Shown here one piece after another: positions 39,648 through 51,123 of a stretch of 64,000 nucleotides of DNA. Made by a program: the position numbers and the translations under genes. The DNA is taken from positions 62,001-126,000 of the forward strand of contig NW_002476011.1 in the NCBI RefSeq assembly GCF_000189635.1, given 5' to 3'. Within the stretch, counting starts at the first letter, position 1, and each line of letters starts with the position of its first letter. This stretch comes from Tetrahymena thermophila SB210 (Eukaryota; Ciliophora; Oligohymenophorea; Hymenostomatida; Tetrahymenidae). The notes below the pieces were generated by a model, which saw only the letters and a program-made list of their open reading frames with translations, did not search any database and had not been told where the DNA came from.

Positions 39648-41160
39648 TTATTCTATGGTATGATTTTAAATCTAACTCATTTTTTAAAGGTTTTTATATT
39701 CTACTTACACTCTTTTTTTTATATAATTTCTAAAATTAATTTGATTATTAAAATAAGATATCATACTGTAAAACTAATTTCGTATTATCAAATGATCAAA
39801 TTTTTTAATTTTAATAAAATCTGATATTAAAGTAACTTTACTTACCACAATAATTAATTGACGAATCAATTAAACAATACTCCTAAGCAAATTTTTGATT
39901 GTTAAGTAAATAAATTTTATGTATAATCTATAATATTTTAATTCATTTTATTTATAATAAATTCTTTTTTCATAAAAATTATTTTAATTACATTTAAAAT
40001 TTATTTCTTTAATAGCTTAAAAATAAATCAAACTTTTTGAATAATATTAATCTTTTCAGAATATTGTTTTACAATGTATTTTCCAATAATTATAAATCAT
40101 TAAATAAAAAACATTGCCAAATCTCCTTTAAAATTAATTTAATTTATATATATCAACAAAGAAAAAGATAGGAAATTAATTAATTATTAAATGAATTACT
40201 TGATTTTATTATTTTTTGATTCTTTTACTTGTTTTCAATATTAATAAAAAATTTTTAATTAATTCATTTCTTATTATTTTTAACTAAATTATTTATAATA
40301 TTCCTCCATCAAAATCAAATTCTGAGTTAGCAAACTGCATTAATTTAGATGTAATAAAAATAATTAATTTTTTTTTAGTTTATATTATTTTAATAGATTT
40401 TAGAAATTGTTAATTTTCTTGAAATCAATTTTTTATATCAAAATTTTATTTCAAAAAATTATACTTTTTATTTTATTTATATGTTAATATATTAGAAAAA
40501 AAAGTACCGTGGGTGCGCATGTTAAAGGAAGATTTGAATTTAAGGAGAATTTTTATTTAATCAGCTTTATTTTTTTAAAAAAAATTATTTATCTTTAGGC
40601 TCTCTTCCTCCCTTAGTTAGCCTTTGTTTAATTTTAAAAAGTTATAAAAAAATGTAATATTGCTCTTTTTAATGAAAAAATGTTTAATTTAATTGATGAC
40701 AGAAAAATTGATTTTCTTAAATTAAAAGTTAAATAGTTTATGATTTATTTTTAAGCTTTAACGAGTAATCTCATAAATTATTATGACAAAAACTCTTATT
40801 TTTAAATAATTTTTTGTTTAATAGCATCTAATTTTGAAAAATTTTATTTAAAATGTTTTTATTAAATTAATAAAAATAAATTTTTTTTATAATTCAACAA
40901 ACATAATTTGATAGTTTATCTTATAAACATACAAATATAATTGAGTGGATATTATTTCTTAGAAATCTGCTCAAAGATGAATTGTATTTAACAATTAGAT
41001 ATTATCTTTAATAATATAATTAAAAATTAGCTTTTTGTTTGATAAAAATTTGTAAAATTTGTTAATTTTATTGGTATTGAAAATTAATTAATAATTTGAT
41101 AATTAGAATACAATCAACGATCTATTTATTTATTAGTATTATTATTCTTTTGAAAATAAA
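39648..41160. other. Intergenic spacer between divergent genes
   Basis: About 1.5 kb between two start codons facing apart, so it carries two promoters. Almost all of it is AT-rich. One short island near 40504-40550 (for example taccgtgggtgcgcatg) and a pyrimidine-rich piece near 40597-40625 are less AT-rich than anything else here. No gene could be identified. Confidence 0.55.
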
Positions 41161-44100
41161 ATGCAAGAAAATGAAAAAGAGGAATGCTTTTATTAGATTA
41201 CTAATCAGTCAAAGAATTAAGATAAAGATGAAAGCACACTTTCAGAAGTTAGTAAAAATACCAAAAGCTTTGATAGTACTATGGCAAATCTTTTAGAAAA
41301 CGCAATTATGATGGAAGATTTTTAAAACAATCTATAAATCTAACGTTAAAGTCAATAAAATTAAAATGAAGAAAATATAATTTAAGGAATAAGCATACAG
41401 CCTAATTAGCAAAAGTTAATATAAGCAGAAGAATAGCTGCGCCAAAAAAAATACATGTATGTTTCTTACATCCAGCCAGATTCTTCTTTTAGACATTAAA
41501 TAAAGCTGATTAACAGAAATGTTAAATATAGTGCTAAGACCAAGGAAATGCTGAACTTTCAGATAAAACCACCAAACCACTTATAAAATTTTCATAGTTA
41601 TTATGACCAATCTCTAAGTGTCAGCACCTCAAAAGAAAGGAACTTATCTTAGAATTAGGATTTTAGAGAAAGTAAGAATAAATTTCACTCAAAAGAAAAT
41701 GTTGAAAACTCTTATGTCAACCCATTAAGAGAGTACAATGCTAGTGTTGGAGTAAGATCTTCTCTGCTTGATTAAAATAGCAAATACTAAAGCAACAGTG
41801 TTATTGATGAATAGCAAGAGGAAGAGTAAGTAATGACTACAAGCTAATTCAGAGATAAAAAAATATCTAAGGCGAAAAAGTTTTAATCAATTCATAATTA
41901 ATTTTCAATTGATTTAGATTCTTTAAGTCCTTCAGCTGCATCAAATCCTATTAACAGATATTCTTTTATGCCTAATAGCGAAGTGGCTAAAATATTTGGT
42001 ATAATACCCTCTACTACTACTTCTAAAAAGACAAATAACAATTAATAGAGCAACTTAAGTTAGACAGATGCTTTTTTAACTAATACATTCAATTATACTC
42101 GAAAGCTTTATTTAATTGTAGTGCTGATACCTACTTAATTCATGATAGAGTTAAAATAATTAAAGATGTTTTATGAGCCTTTAGAGCTTGTTTCAATGAA
42201 TAAAAAGAGACAAGGTGGATGCAACAAAACACTAACTAGAAAGCTTGACATGAATACTCTATCAGAGAGATTAATAAAATAAAATGACTAGTTTCCTTCT
42301 TATAAGATCAAAACAATACATATTCCAGTAAAAGGCTAGGTCGTAGATATCAAGAACGATGGTGCTTGGGCTTAAATTAAGAGAAATATGGATAATTTTT
42401 TTGAAGACTTAGACGATATTAGCTAGTTTCTTAATGGAAGTGAAAAGAAGCCATTAAAAGAATTAAATTTCGATTGTAATCTGTTTGATTCAAGAGAAAA
42501 TAAAGGTTAAAGAAAGAAATTCCATTTTCCTTCATTTGTCTAAAAGAACTAAACTAAAAATAATAGCTAAAAATAAGATTATTGTTTTTACTATGATCAT
42601 TTATTGTAAAAAATTTAAGACTTAAACGATCTACCATATTCTGATCTTGATATGAATTAAAATTTAATGATCGCAAGTTCTTCTCAGTTAGAATATATTA
42701 ATTTAACTGACATTATGTTTGATAGTTCGATAGAAGACTAAGCCAGAAAGACCAATTTCGAATATCTTAAATAAAAAATATTAAATTAGAAGCCAAGACA
42801 AAAGTCTTCATATGAACCAAGAAAGGCAGATATAATTTAGTAACAGTCATCGTAAGCAAGTAACCATAATAAATCATTTATCATAAATGACAATGAAAGA
42901 AAAAGTGCTACCTAATTAGATTAAGATAAGTTGATATCGCCTTAAGTTGCCACTAAAAATTAAACTCCTTTAAATTATAGAGATGTTTTGGTAAACTCTC
43001 CATCTCAAAAGAGATAAAAATCGCCCTCTGATAAAAGAGAAAAATCTCCCTTCGTGCCTTATTAAAAAAGAAATTAAAATGAGCAATTATGGTCAGATTC
43101 AAAGAAAAATTATGAAGATTAAATTATAAAAGAAGAAACCCAAAACTAAAACCTAAAAGCTGATAACAATAACCATTTTGCATCGCTGGGGCTAGAAAGT
43201 ATTGATGATACTCTGTTGCATGAAAAGAGTAAAATATCTTCCTCGTTAAATTACTATAAGCAAACCGAAAACAAAATCTTTCAATTCAACCCTTTGGAAG
43301 AAAATATGTATTCATATAGCAGAAATTCAAGTTGTAGAAACAGCAGTGCTTAAAAAAACAAACTTAGTCCTCTCTCTAGATTAAACAATTAATAATTATT
43401 TGATAAATTTTTAATCTAAAAAATACAAAAGCAAGCAAAAAAAATAAAATAAATAAACGTTGATTCAAGTCTGGATTCTATTGCAGTTTTCCCAAAGTAA
43501 TTTGCTGTCACCACAACAGCTTATAAGACTAATGGACAAAATGAAAATAATTTTAACGAAGACAAAGTGATTTATCCTTTTAAATCAAAATGGATTAAAG
43601 TGAGAAAAAATATAAATATCCCTAAGCCAAACAGCAACTTATCACCTCATTTAAATAATTTTTCTAGTGTAAACGCCTCAATTAACATAAATGCTCAAGA
43701 AAAACTTAGATTATACTCTGGTTAAGGCTAAGAGCTTCAATCAAATTTTACAGGAGAAGATAAAATTCCTGAATATCTAAGGCAGAATATAATTTCATAA
43801 ACAGTAAATGTCAGCAATTAGAATTATTAACCAGAAAACCAACTTCACTAAAGTAATAGCTTTTAGCCAAATTCTCAATCTTTTGAGATAAATTTCTAAT
43901 TAGAAGAGGAAAAAACACTCTTAAATTAAATCAAGCAAACATATGATTCTAATAATATGAACTTAACATTTAATAATAACAAGTTGAGATTATCAAAAAA
44001 ACAAGAATACAAAAGAACTTTAGTAAACTAAGTGCATGATGCAAAGTTTGCAGAACAATTCCATAAAGAATTTCTAAAAAAATTTGGTTTTAGCAGCAGC

Positions 44101-44784
44101 AGACAAATCAGCGAAATACTTTACAAAGATGCTTTCTTTAACTATACAAAAGAAGAGCTAGACATCATGTTTGGATAATTTTTAATCTTAGCAAACAATT
44201 GCCAAAGGTTTATGGAAAAACCTCTTTAAGAATTTCTTCAAGAATTTGAATAAAAAGATCAAATTTCTACAAAATAAAAAACCATCTATCTATTTTAAAA
44301 ATGTTTACATACAAAACTCGGCATATTAAAAGAAACTTTTACTGTATTTAAAAGGCTGAAAGAGTTATAAGTGCTAAAGCCAGCTTTGAAATTTATATTA
44401 TTGAATAACGATATGGTAGATTAACAATTCAATAGCAGTAAAGAAACCGATATTCAGTTTTATTGGAAGGATTTTTTAAGATTTAAAGCTTTTATAGTAG
44501 AACAGAAATGGAGTAGATTCGATAAAATATCGTTTTTACTTTCAATTATAAATCCTAATAACGAATAATATATGAGCTTAAAGCAAATAAATACGATTTT
44601 TCCTGATAACATGAAAGTAACAGATCCTAAATAAATCAAACTAATGAAGGAATTTTTATTCAACTCTCAGTTCCTAGTTGAAGGAAATAAAGTCGCTTTC
44701 TCTAGAATCAGCGATTGTCTGTAAAAGGAATTCTTTTTAAATATAAATGATTTTATAAATCATTTTTTAACAAAATAATAATGA
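41161..44784 (+). CDS. Uncharacterised N/Q/S-rich protein with a compact C-terminal domain
   Basis: A single open frame of 1,208 codons without introns, ATG to TGA, with many in-frame TAA/TAG glutamines. I do not recognise it. Residues 1-300 are polar and low complexity. About 310-480 looks folded, with KLYLIVVLIPTQFMIEL, a KKRQGGCNKTLTRKLDM stretch and Trp-containing GAWAQIKRNMDNFF. The middle is long, disordered and rich in Ser, Asn, Gln, Lys and Pro. From about residue 955 a helical C-terminal domain of 250 residues begins (KFAEQFHKEFLKKFGF, then KDAFFNYTKEELDIMFGQF). Its spacing recalls paired helical Ca-binding or scaffold modules, but I cannot place a canonical EF-hand loop. There is no signal peptide or TM. 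A regulatory or scaffold role would be a guess. Base use is like the neighbouring genes, so it is not obviously transferred. Confidence 0.8.
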
Positions 44785-45052
44785 ATGAATGAATAATGAC
44801 TTACTAAATCTTATTGTACATAAATTTATATTAAAATTTTTGTATTTTTTATCTAATTATAAATTTTATATAAATTATTTAATTTTACACTTTCTATTTA
44901 AAGTAAAATATGTATAAAAAAGTATTTTTTTGAAGGCGATATTAATTTTAATTGATGCAATACAATTTGTTAAGATGAACTAATCACTCATTTACATTTT
45001 TAATATATTTTTAATTTTCACAAAATTTTAATAAAAATAATAATAATATTTT

Positions 45053-45197
45053 TATGCCAAATTCTTCATTATTTACCCTAAATTCAAGTAAATATAGGGA
45101 TAAGTCATTTCAGACTTTGAAGAATTATTTATTATTTTTGCAATTAATCTAAAAAATTTAGCTTCTTACAAATTTATAATAGATTGTGTATACATGG
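45053..45197. repeat. Diverged direct repeat, copy 1
   Basis: Starts ccaaattcttcattattta and ends agattgtgtatacat. Its two ends, and a middle piece around taatctaaaaaattta, recur in order about 200 bases downstream. Confidence 0.65.
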
Positions 45198-45254
45198 CTT
45201 AAAAAATATTTGAAATATCTCAAAATATTTATTAAAATAATGAAAACACTTTGA

Positions 45255-45455
45255 TACCAAATTCTTCATTATTTGCCCTAAGTTTAAGTAAATATCAAGG
45301 CGAATTTGTTTATAGATATTTAAGAATACATTTTTTTTGAGACACTTAGTTACTCTATATCAAGAGGATAGTTATTGTGTTTATCATTTAAATGTTTTGC
45401 ATTTATCTAAAAAATTAACTTCGAACAAATTAAAAATAGATTGTGTAAATATATT
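45255..45455. repeat. Diverged direct repeat, copy 2
   Basis: Starts ccaaattcttcattatttg and ends agattgtgtaaatat, with tttatctaaaaaattaa between. It is a longer, mutated version of the block at 45053-45197, just upstream of the COQ8 start. Confidence 0.65.
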
Positions 45456-45692
45456 TAGTTGAAAAAAATATTGTAGGTTTTTGATAGTAAAATTAAAAAG
45501 TGTAAAATTGTAAAGTAATTTATTTTATTTTATTCTGTATCTAAAAAAGAAAATTCTAGTTAGGATTACAAAAATTAAAAGTAATCAGAAATTTCTAATT
45601 TGTAGATTTATTGGTTAATTAACTATTTTTAAATTGGCTAAAATATATTCATTCACTAGTTTTTAAATTAATTAATTTTCACAACTAAAAGA

Positions 45693-48137
45693 ATGAGATA
45701 ATTTTTATAAAAGTTAATTGAAAGCCAAGCACTTCAAGATTCAGCCGGTGTTGCTAGAGGTTTATACAGAGTAGCAGATGGATTACTTAAAAATCATAAT
45801 GAAGTGATCAATACAGACTTACTCCTTCACTAAACTAAATCAACTTAAACTTAAATATAGCAGCAAAAATAATAGCAAGCTTAGGGCTTAAATAACTAAC
45901 CGTTGTAATAATAGAATTAAAAAATCAATTCAAAAGATGCTACTCAAGAAGGAGTAGCTAAGATGAATGCTGAATTAGAAAAACAAAAGGTTTTTGCTTA
46001 GAAGTAATAAGAAGAGCAAATGTTAAAAGAACAATTAAAAATATAGGAGTAACTTGAAAAGGATAGATTATATAGATTAGAATAGCTTAAAATTTAAGAG
46101 CAACTTAAAGCATAAGAAGCTTAGCAATAGGCTATATTAAAATAAAAATAAGAATAAGACATAAAGAGTAGCAATGATATAACAGAAAAGCCTATTCTAA
46201 AAAATGATAATGTTTAATTGAACATGAAATAGCAAAATCAAGAAGAAGGAGAAGAGGAAGAAATAGTCCACAATTAATGTAATATTAAATTTGTTTTAAA
46301 TCTAAATTTGAGCGAATGAATGAATAATTATTGTTTAATAGAATTTTCAGTTGGTGATGAGAAAGCAATCCCTTCTAATTCTGTTTCTAGAGCTTGGGGA
46401 TTTGGTACTTTAGGTGTTTAATTAGCATATGGCGCTGCAAAAGAACTTATTAGAACATCAATTGTATGATTTAATAATTTAGAATCATTTAATAATTCAT
46501 TTTAAAATTTTAGGGTGGAAAGCAAAAATCAGGAGCTGGAATAAAGGGATTGCTTCTCTCTGAAGAAAATGCTAGCGTTCTTTCTTAAGGACTTTGCAAG
46601 ATGAGAGGAGCTCCTCTTAAATTAGCTTAAGCATTAAGTATTCAAGAAGATGAAGTAATTCCTAAGCATGTTAGAGATGCTTTTGAAAAGGCAAGACAGT
46701 CCGCAGATATTATGCCAAAGAAATAGTTACATAAAGTAAAATAATAAATACAAAATGCTTTAAATTAATTAATATCTTTTTTCTTGCTATAAAGATGTTA
46801 GCATAAGAGTTAGGTGAAAATTGGAAAGATAACTTTTAATCCTTTGAAGAAATGCCTTTTGCAGCAGCATCAATAGGTAAAAATTAAATTGCTATTAAAA
46901 TTTAGAGAAAAAAACCATTTAAATACTAAAATATTTTAATTATTTGTTTTAATAAAATTGAATAGGTTAGGTTCATAGAGCTGTACTTATAGATGGTACA
47001 AAGGTTGCTGTTAAAGTTTAATATCCAGGAGTGAAGGAGAGTATTGATAGCGATTTAAATAATTTAAGAAGACTTATGATATACACTGGAGTATTCCCTA
47101 AATAAATGTTCTTAGATAGATTGATTGATTATAGTAGAAAGGAATTACATGAGGAATGCAACTATACTTTAGAGGCAGAAAAGCAAATTAAAATGTATAA
47201 TTTTTTAAAAGATGATGAAGATTTTACTATTCCTAGAATTATTGAAAATCTTTCTACTGAAAGAATTATGGTATCTGAGTTGATTGAAGGAGTAAATTTA
47301 TTTTAAAATTTTATAAAATCTAAATTTAAAGAATTTTTTCATTCAAAAATAAATAGGACACAATTGATTACATAAGTGAAAATTATCCATAAGAATTAAG
47401 AGATGACATAGGAAGAAGATTGATGAAGGTTACTTTGAAGGAATTGTTCCTCTTCCAAACTATGTAAACAGATCCAAACCCTTCTAATTACTACTTTAAT
47501 AGAAAGACAAATAAGCTTAATTTAATTGATTTTGGTGGAGTACATACTTACTCCTTAGAGTTCATGGATAAATATATCGATGTTATTTACTCAGCAACAA
47601 TAAAAGTAAATTAATTAATTACTTTTAAAAAAATTTAATATGAAATAATTAGTTGAAATTAACTTAAAACTACTAAAGAGATTTATTTATAACTTTAAAT
47701 TAATTTCAATTAAAATTAGGATAGACAAAGAGTTCTTGATATTTCAAGAGAATTAGGTTATTTGACTGGAGAAGAAAATCAAACTATGAAAACTGCTCAT
47801 GTTGATAGTGTAATTACTGTAGGTGAGCCTTTTGCAACTACAGGTAAGTATGACTTTGGCTAATAAACTCTTACAACTAGAACTTATAAGCTTATGCCTT
47901 AAATGCTTAAGAATAGACTTTGTCCTCCTCCATAAGAAACTTACTCAATACACAGAAAATTATCAGGTAAATTTTAAATATTTTTTTATAGTTGAACAAA
48001 AGTTTTATTTTATCTTAACAGGAGCCTTTTTACTCAGCATGAAAATGAAATCAAATTATGACTGTAGATCAATATTTTTACCTCTTTACGAAGAATATAA
48101 ATAAAAGCGTCAAGGAATAACTCGTACTTTCCTCTGA
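45693..48137 (+). CDS. COQ8: COQ8/ADCK3-type atypical kinase (UbiB family)
   Basis: 646 aa in eight exons: 45693-46278, 46351-46463, 46514-46735, 46795-46876, 46966-47291, 47357-47605, 47720-47966, 48022-48137, all with consistent phases. UbiB-family ATPases of the mitochondrial inner membrane support coenzyme Q synthesis. Residues 1-200 are a Gln-rich coiled coil. The family signature follows: KMRGAPLKLAQALS (KxGQ region), FAAASIGQVH (Ala-rich loop), VAVKVQYPGV (nucleotide-binding Lys), KELHEECNYTLEAEK, MQTDPNPSNYYF, LIDFGG, and a C-terminal PPPQETYSLHRKLSG. The invariant Gln of SIGQVH and QYPG are TAG and TAA codons. An odd point is KLAQ in place of the family's KxGQ. The long Gln-rich N-terminus takes the place of the usual targeting region, and I see no textbook presequence. 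The family call is firm; the ADCK3 subgroup rests on the PPP..YSLHRKLSG ending. Confidence 0.95.
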
Positions 48138-48996
48138 GAAAAATTAAAAAAATCTAATAAAAATAAATATAAATTAAATTTAAATTTTATTAAAAATTAA
48201 TTTATTTATTTATGTGAATATATTTCAATTTGTATATATTTTTCTTCATTCTTAACTAAATTATAATTTTCGAAAAAATCTTTTTCAATTAAACCAAACT
48301 TATTTTGAAAAAAATTCATTTTTTTAATAGTTAATTTATTTCTAACTAAATAATAAATTATTTTAGAAAAAAAATATTTAAAATTTAATTAAAAAATGAA
48401 TTTATTGTGTGGATTGATTTACTTCGACTTATAAATTTATTTTTTCAATATATATTTGGTAACAAAGCAAACAATAAATTTAGATAAATTCTTTAAAAAT
48501 TAAATTAAAGTTTTATTAAATAATGAATTAAATTTATTTCAACTTGTCTATATAAACTTCAACTTCTAATTTATTTATTTATTTTATTTTTTAATATTTA
48601 ATAAAAAAGTAAGCTTTAATTTTAGTTAGTTTGATTATATTTAATATCAAATAAATATATTTTAGAAGGATCGTATTTATCTAAAATTGGATAGATAAAA
48701 TAAATAAATATATCTTGAATAAGGTATTTATTTATTTATATTTATTTAATTAATTACTTTGTTATATGTTAAAAATAAATATTTTATTTTTTATAAAAAA
48801 TAAGAACTTAAACTATGTAATGAACAATATAAAAAGAATAAAAATAGTTTGAATGAGAGTTGAAATGACTGCCATTAAGTATTATGATGACAAAAATACA
48901 TACAATAATGCAAGAAAACCACTGATAAAAAGATAGTTTTTAGTTTAGCAAAGAATAATAGCATTGAAAGATAATTAATTAATTATTTCAAAAATC
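48138..48996. other. Intergenic spacer between convergent genes
   Basis: About 0.86 kb, strongly AT-rich, between the stops of COQ8 (+) and the Tim17-like gene (-). Nothing recognised. Confidence 0.6.
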
Positions 48997-50298
48997 TCAC
49001 AAGTCAACGAGTTATCCATTTCTGACCTTGTGATAGTTTCCTAAAAATTAGATGTAATCTTTATATTCTTATTTTTTTCTTTCTTCTTCTGATAAATCTC
49101 CAAAAGTGGTGTAAGAACCAATACTTTCCTTTTCTTAAAAGAAGCTAGAGTTGTAGAAAGCATACTTAAGAGTACCTTAATTATTTTAAAGAAATTAGTT
49201 TAATTTATCAATTTCGTTTTATTTTAATAATATAAATTTTTTAAATAGAATTACCGAAGAGAATACCACCAACCATGCCATAAATATGGAATCCAGGGTT
49301 AACACAGACAGCAGTGGCAACTTAGAAGAAGAGAGCATTTGAAAGAACTTCAGCAAGCCACTTATTTGATCTGTTTTCCCAAACATTGTGTTAATATAAA
49401 TAATAGACTGAACCCAAACCGAAACCAGTTAATGCATAGGGAGTCAATAAATCTTACATGATTCTATATTATAAATTTATTATTTTTATTTATTCAAGAA
49501 AGATAATATGTATAAATGACATTCATTCATTCATTTGTAATAAATTAATTATGAAATATTAAAGAATTGTTCTATTTATTCAAATTTTCAATATTCCCAA
49601 AATTCAATTGATGAATAAAATATTTTTTTCCATCATTCTATTAGATTTTTTTCTTCTATATTCTGCCAAGTATCTAAGATATTTTAAATAGCAAATCTGA
49701 ATAGAGTTGAATTGAATTATATTTATTGCCTCATTTTAATTTTTGATTTAGACTTTCTTTTTAAACTTTAATTTAAAGTTAATCCAACACTTGTAATTCA
49801 TTTTGCTATATTTTTATCTCATATTTAAAAACCTAAGTAAATACTCGCTAATTATTTCTAGAATTGACATTATCTTTAATTTCGCTATTTTCAAAATCTA
49901 ATTTGACATATTATTCATAATTTCGAATCTTATTAAGCATAATATTTTGATTATTTTGTCAAAATTATGTATTAATCAGTTCTTATTTACCTAATGTGTC
50001 CAAAGTTATTATTACGGACAAAACGGAACATCTTTTTAAGGACAATTGAAGGAACTGTTTTACTAATTAAACCGAAACCAGAGGCATATGCAACACCCAA
50101 AAGAGCTCCCTTAAAACCAGCATAAAGAGTATTTCTAACTTCCCAGTGATGATCCCAGAGCATATCTCTACAGGCATAAACCTTAGTAAAAGTGCTATCA
50201 TGCTTCTTTGGGTGAAGTGTGTGGGGGTCGTGCTAACTTGGGTATCCTAAAACACCAACGTAGTGACTATCTTCTTTGGCAGAGCTATTAAGTTCCAT
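48997..50298 (-). CDS. Small predicted mitochondrial membrane protein, Tim17/NDUFA11-like
   Basis: 231 aa in three exons: 50298-49991, 49463-49255 and 49175-48997. The N-terminus is polar with many His (HYVGVLGYPSQHDPHTLHPKKH). Gly/Ala-rich hydrophobic segments follow: GFKGALLGVAYASGFGLI, YALTGFGLGSVYYL and a third over ATAVCVNPGFHIYGMVGGILFG. The end is charged (SEEERKKQEYKDY). Short length and repeated small-residue membrane helices resemble the Tim17/Tim22/NDUFA11 superfamily, whose members work in inner-membrane import or as a complex I subunit. The match is by pattern only, and a ciliate-specific respiratory-chain subunit would look similar. Codon use is richer in G and C than the surroundings, which in ciliates suggests high expression. 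Confident as a gene, uncertain in name. Confidence 0.7.
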
Positions 50299-51123
50299 TT
50301 TCTTTATACTTACTTAGAAATTTTATTATTCCTATTTTCCTTTCAATATTTTATCTTAACTTTATATTTAATTAAATCAATTTGCTTTTGCTAAGTACAA
50401 TCAATAGAAAACAATAAAGGGAATTAACTAATTCATTATTTAATTAACTAAAATACAAGCAATCAAGCAAGCAAAAAAACAAATAAACTAGCTATTTACC
50501 AAAGCAAATCGCAAATAAGAATAAAAAAGATTTCTTTCCTATTCGATACATACATAATAAACCTTTATTTTATAAATAATAAATATCATACATACAAAAT
50601 TTCTATTCAATATTAATGTATATTTATTTAGTGTAAATATTTTTATATAAATTAAATGACAAATATTTTTGTTTATTGGTTTATTTGTTTGTTTGTTTGT
50701 TTTATGCACATCCATTTTGAAGTATTTATTTTTAATAATTAATTAGTTTTCCAAAGATATGTTTTATTCATTTTAGATATTTTTTCGATTATAAATTTAT
50801 GATTTACTTTTATTGATAAATTTTTAAATTATTAATGAAATTATTTTATCTTTTTCTTTTAAATTAGCTTATAAATGCTTATAAAGAAATAATAAAATTA
50901 ATTGATATCATTTTTTATTTAAAAGAATATATTGAAACATGAAATGTGATTAATTAATATTATATTTTAATTAATTTGAAAGTTATTTCATAAGTAATAT
51001 TTAAGATTAATTATATAAAATGAAGCAGGGTTGATAAAAATATCTATTTTATCAAACAAACTTGATGAATTAACTATTCATATGAAAGACTATAAACGGA
51101 AATTATTATTTAAATTAAAAAAA
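50299..51123. other. Intergenic spacer
   Basis: About 0.8 kb upstream of the Tim17-like start and downstream of the UBX-protein stop. AT-rich, with a TTTG microsatellite at about 50681-50703 and a small inverted repeat at 51031-51055. No gene seen. Confidence 0.6.
51031..51055. repeat. Short perfect inverted repeat
   Basis: ttgataaaa and ttttatcaa are a perfect 9-base inverted repeat with a 7-base loop. It lies about 70 bases past the stop of the UBX gene on the minus strand. It might fold in that mRNA's 3' UTR, but could be chance in such AT-rich DNA. Confidence 0.35.

Larger units (their letters stand above)
44785..45692. other. Intergenic spacer with a diverged direct repeat
   Basis: About 0.9 kb between the orphan gene and the COQ8 gene. 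It contains two related blocks, listed separately, and is otherwise AT-rich without coding character. Confidence 0.6.

Noticed and set aside
47106-47306. Separate small gene inside COQ8
   Set aside because: It is simply the standard-code open part of exon 5 of COQ8, running into the intron.
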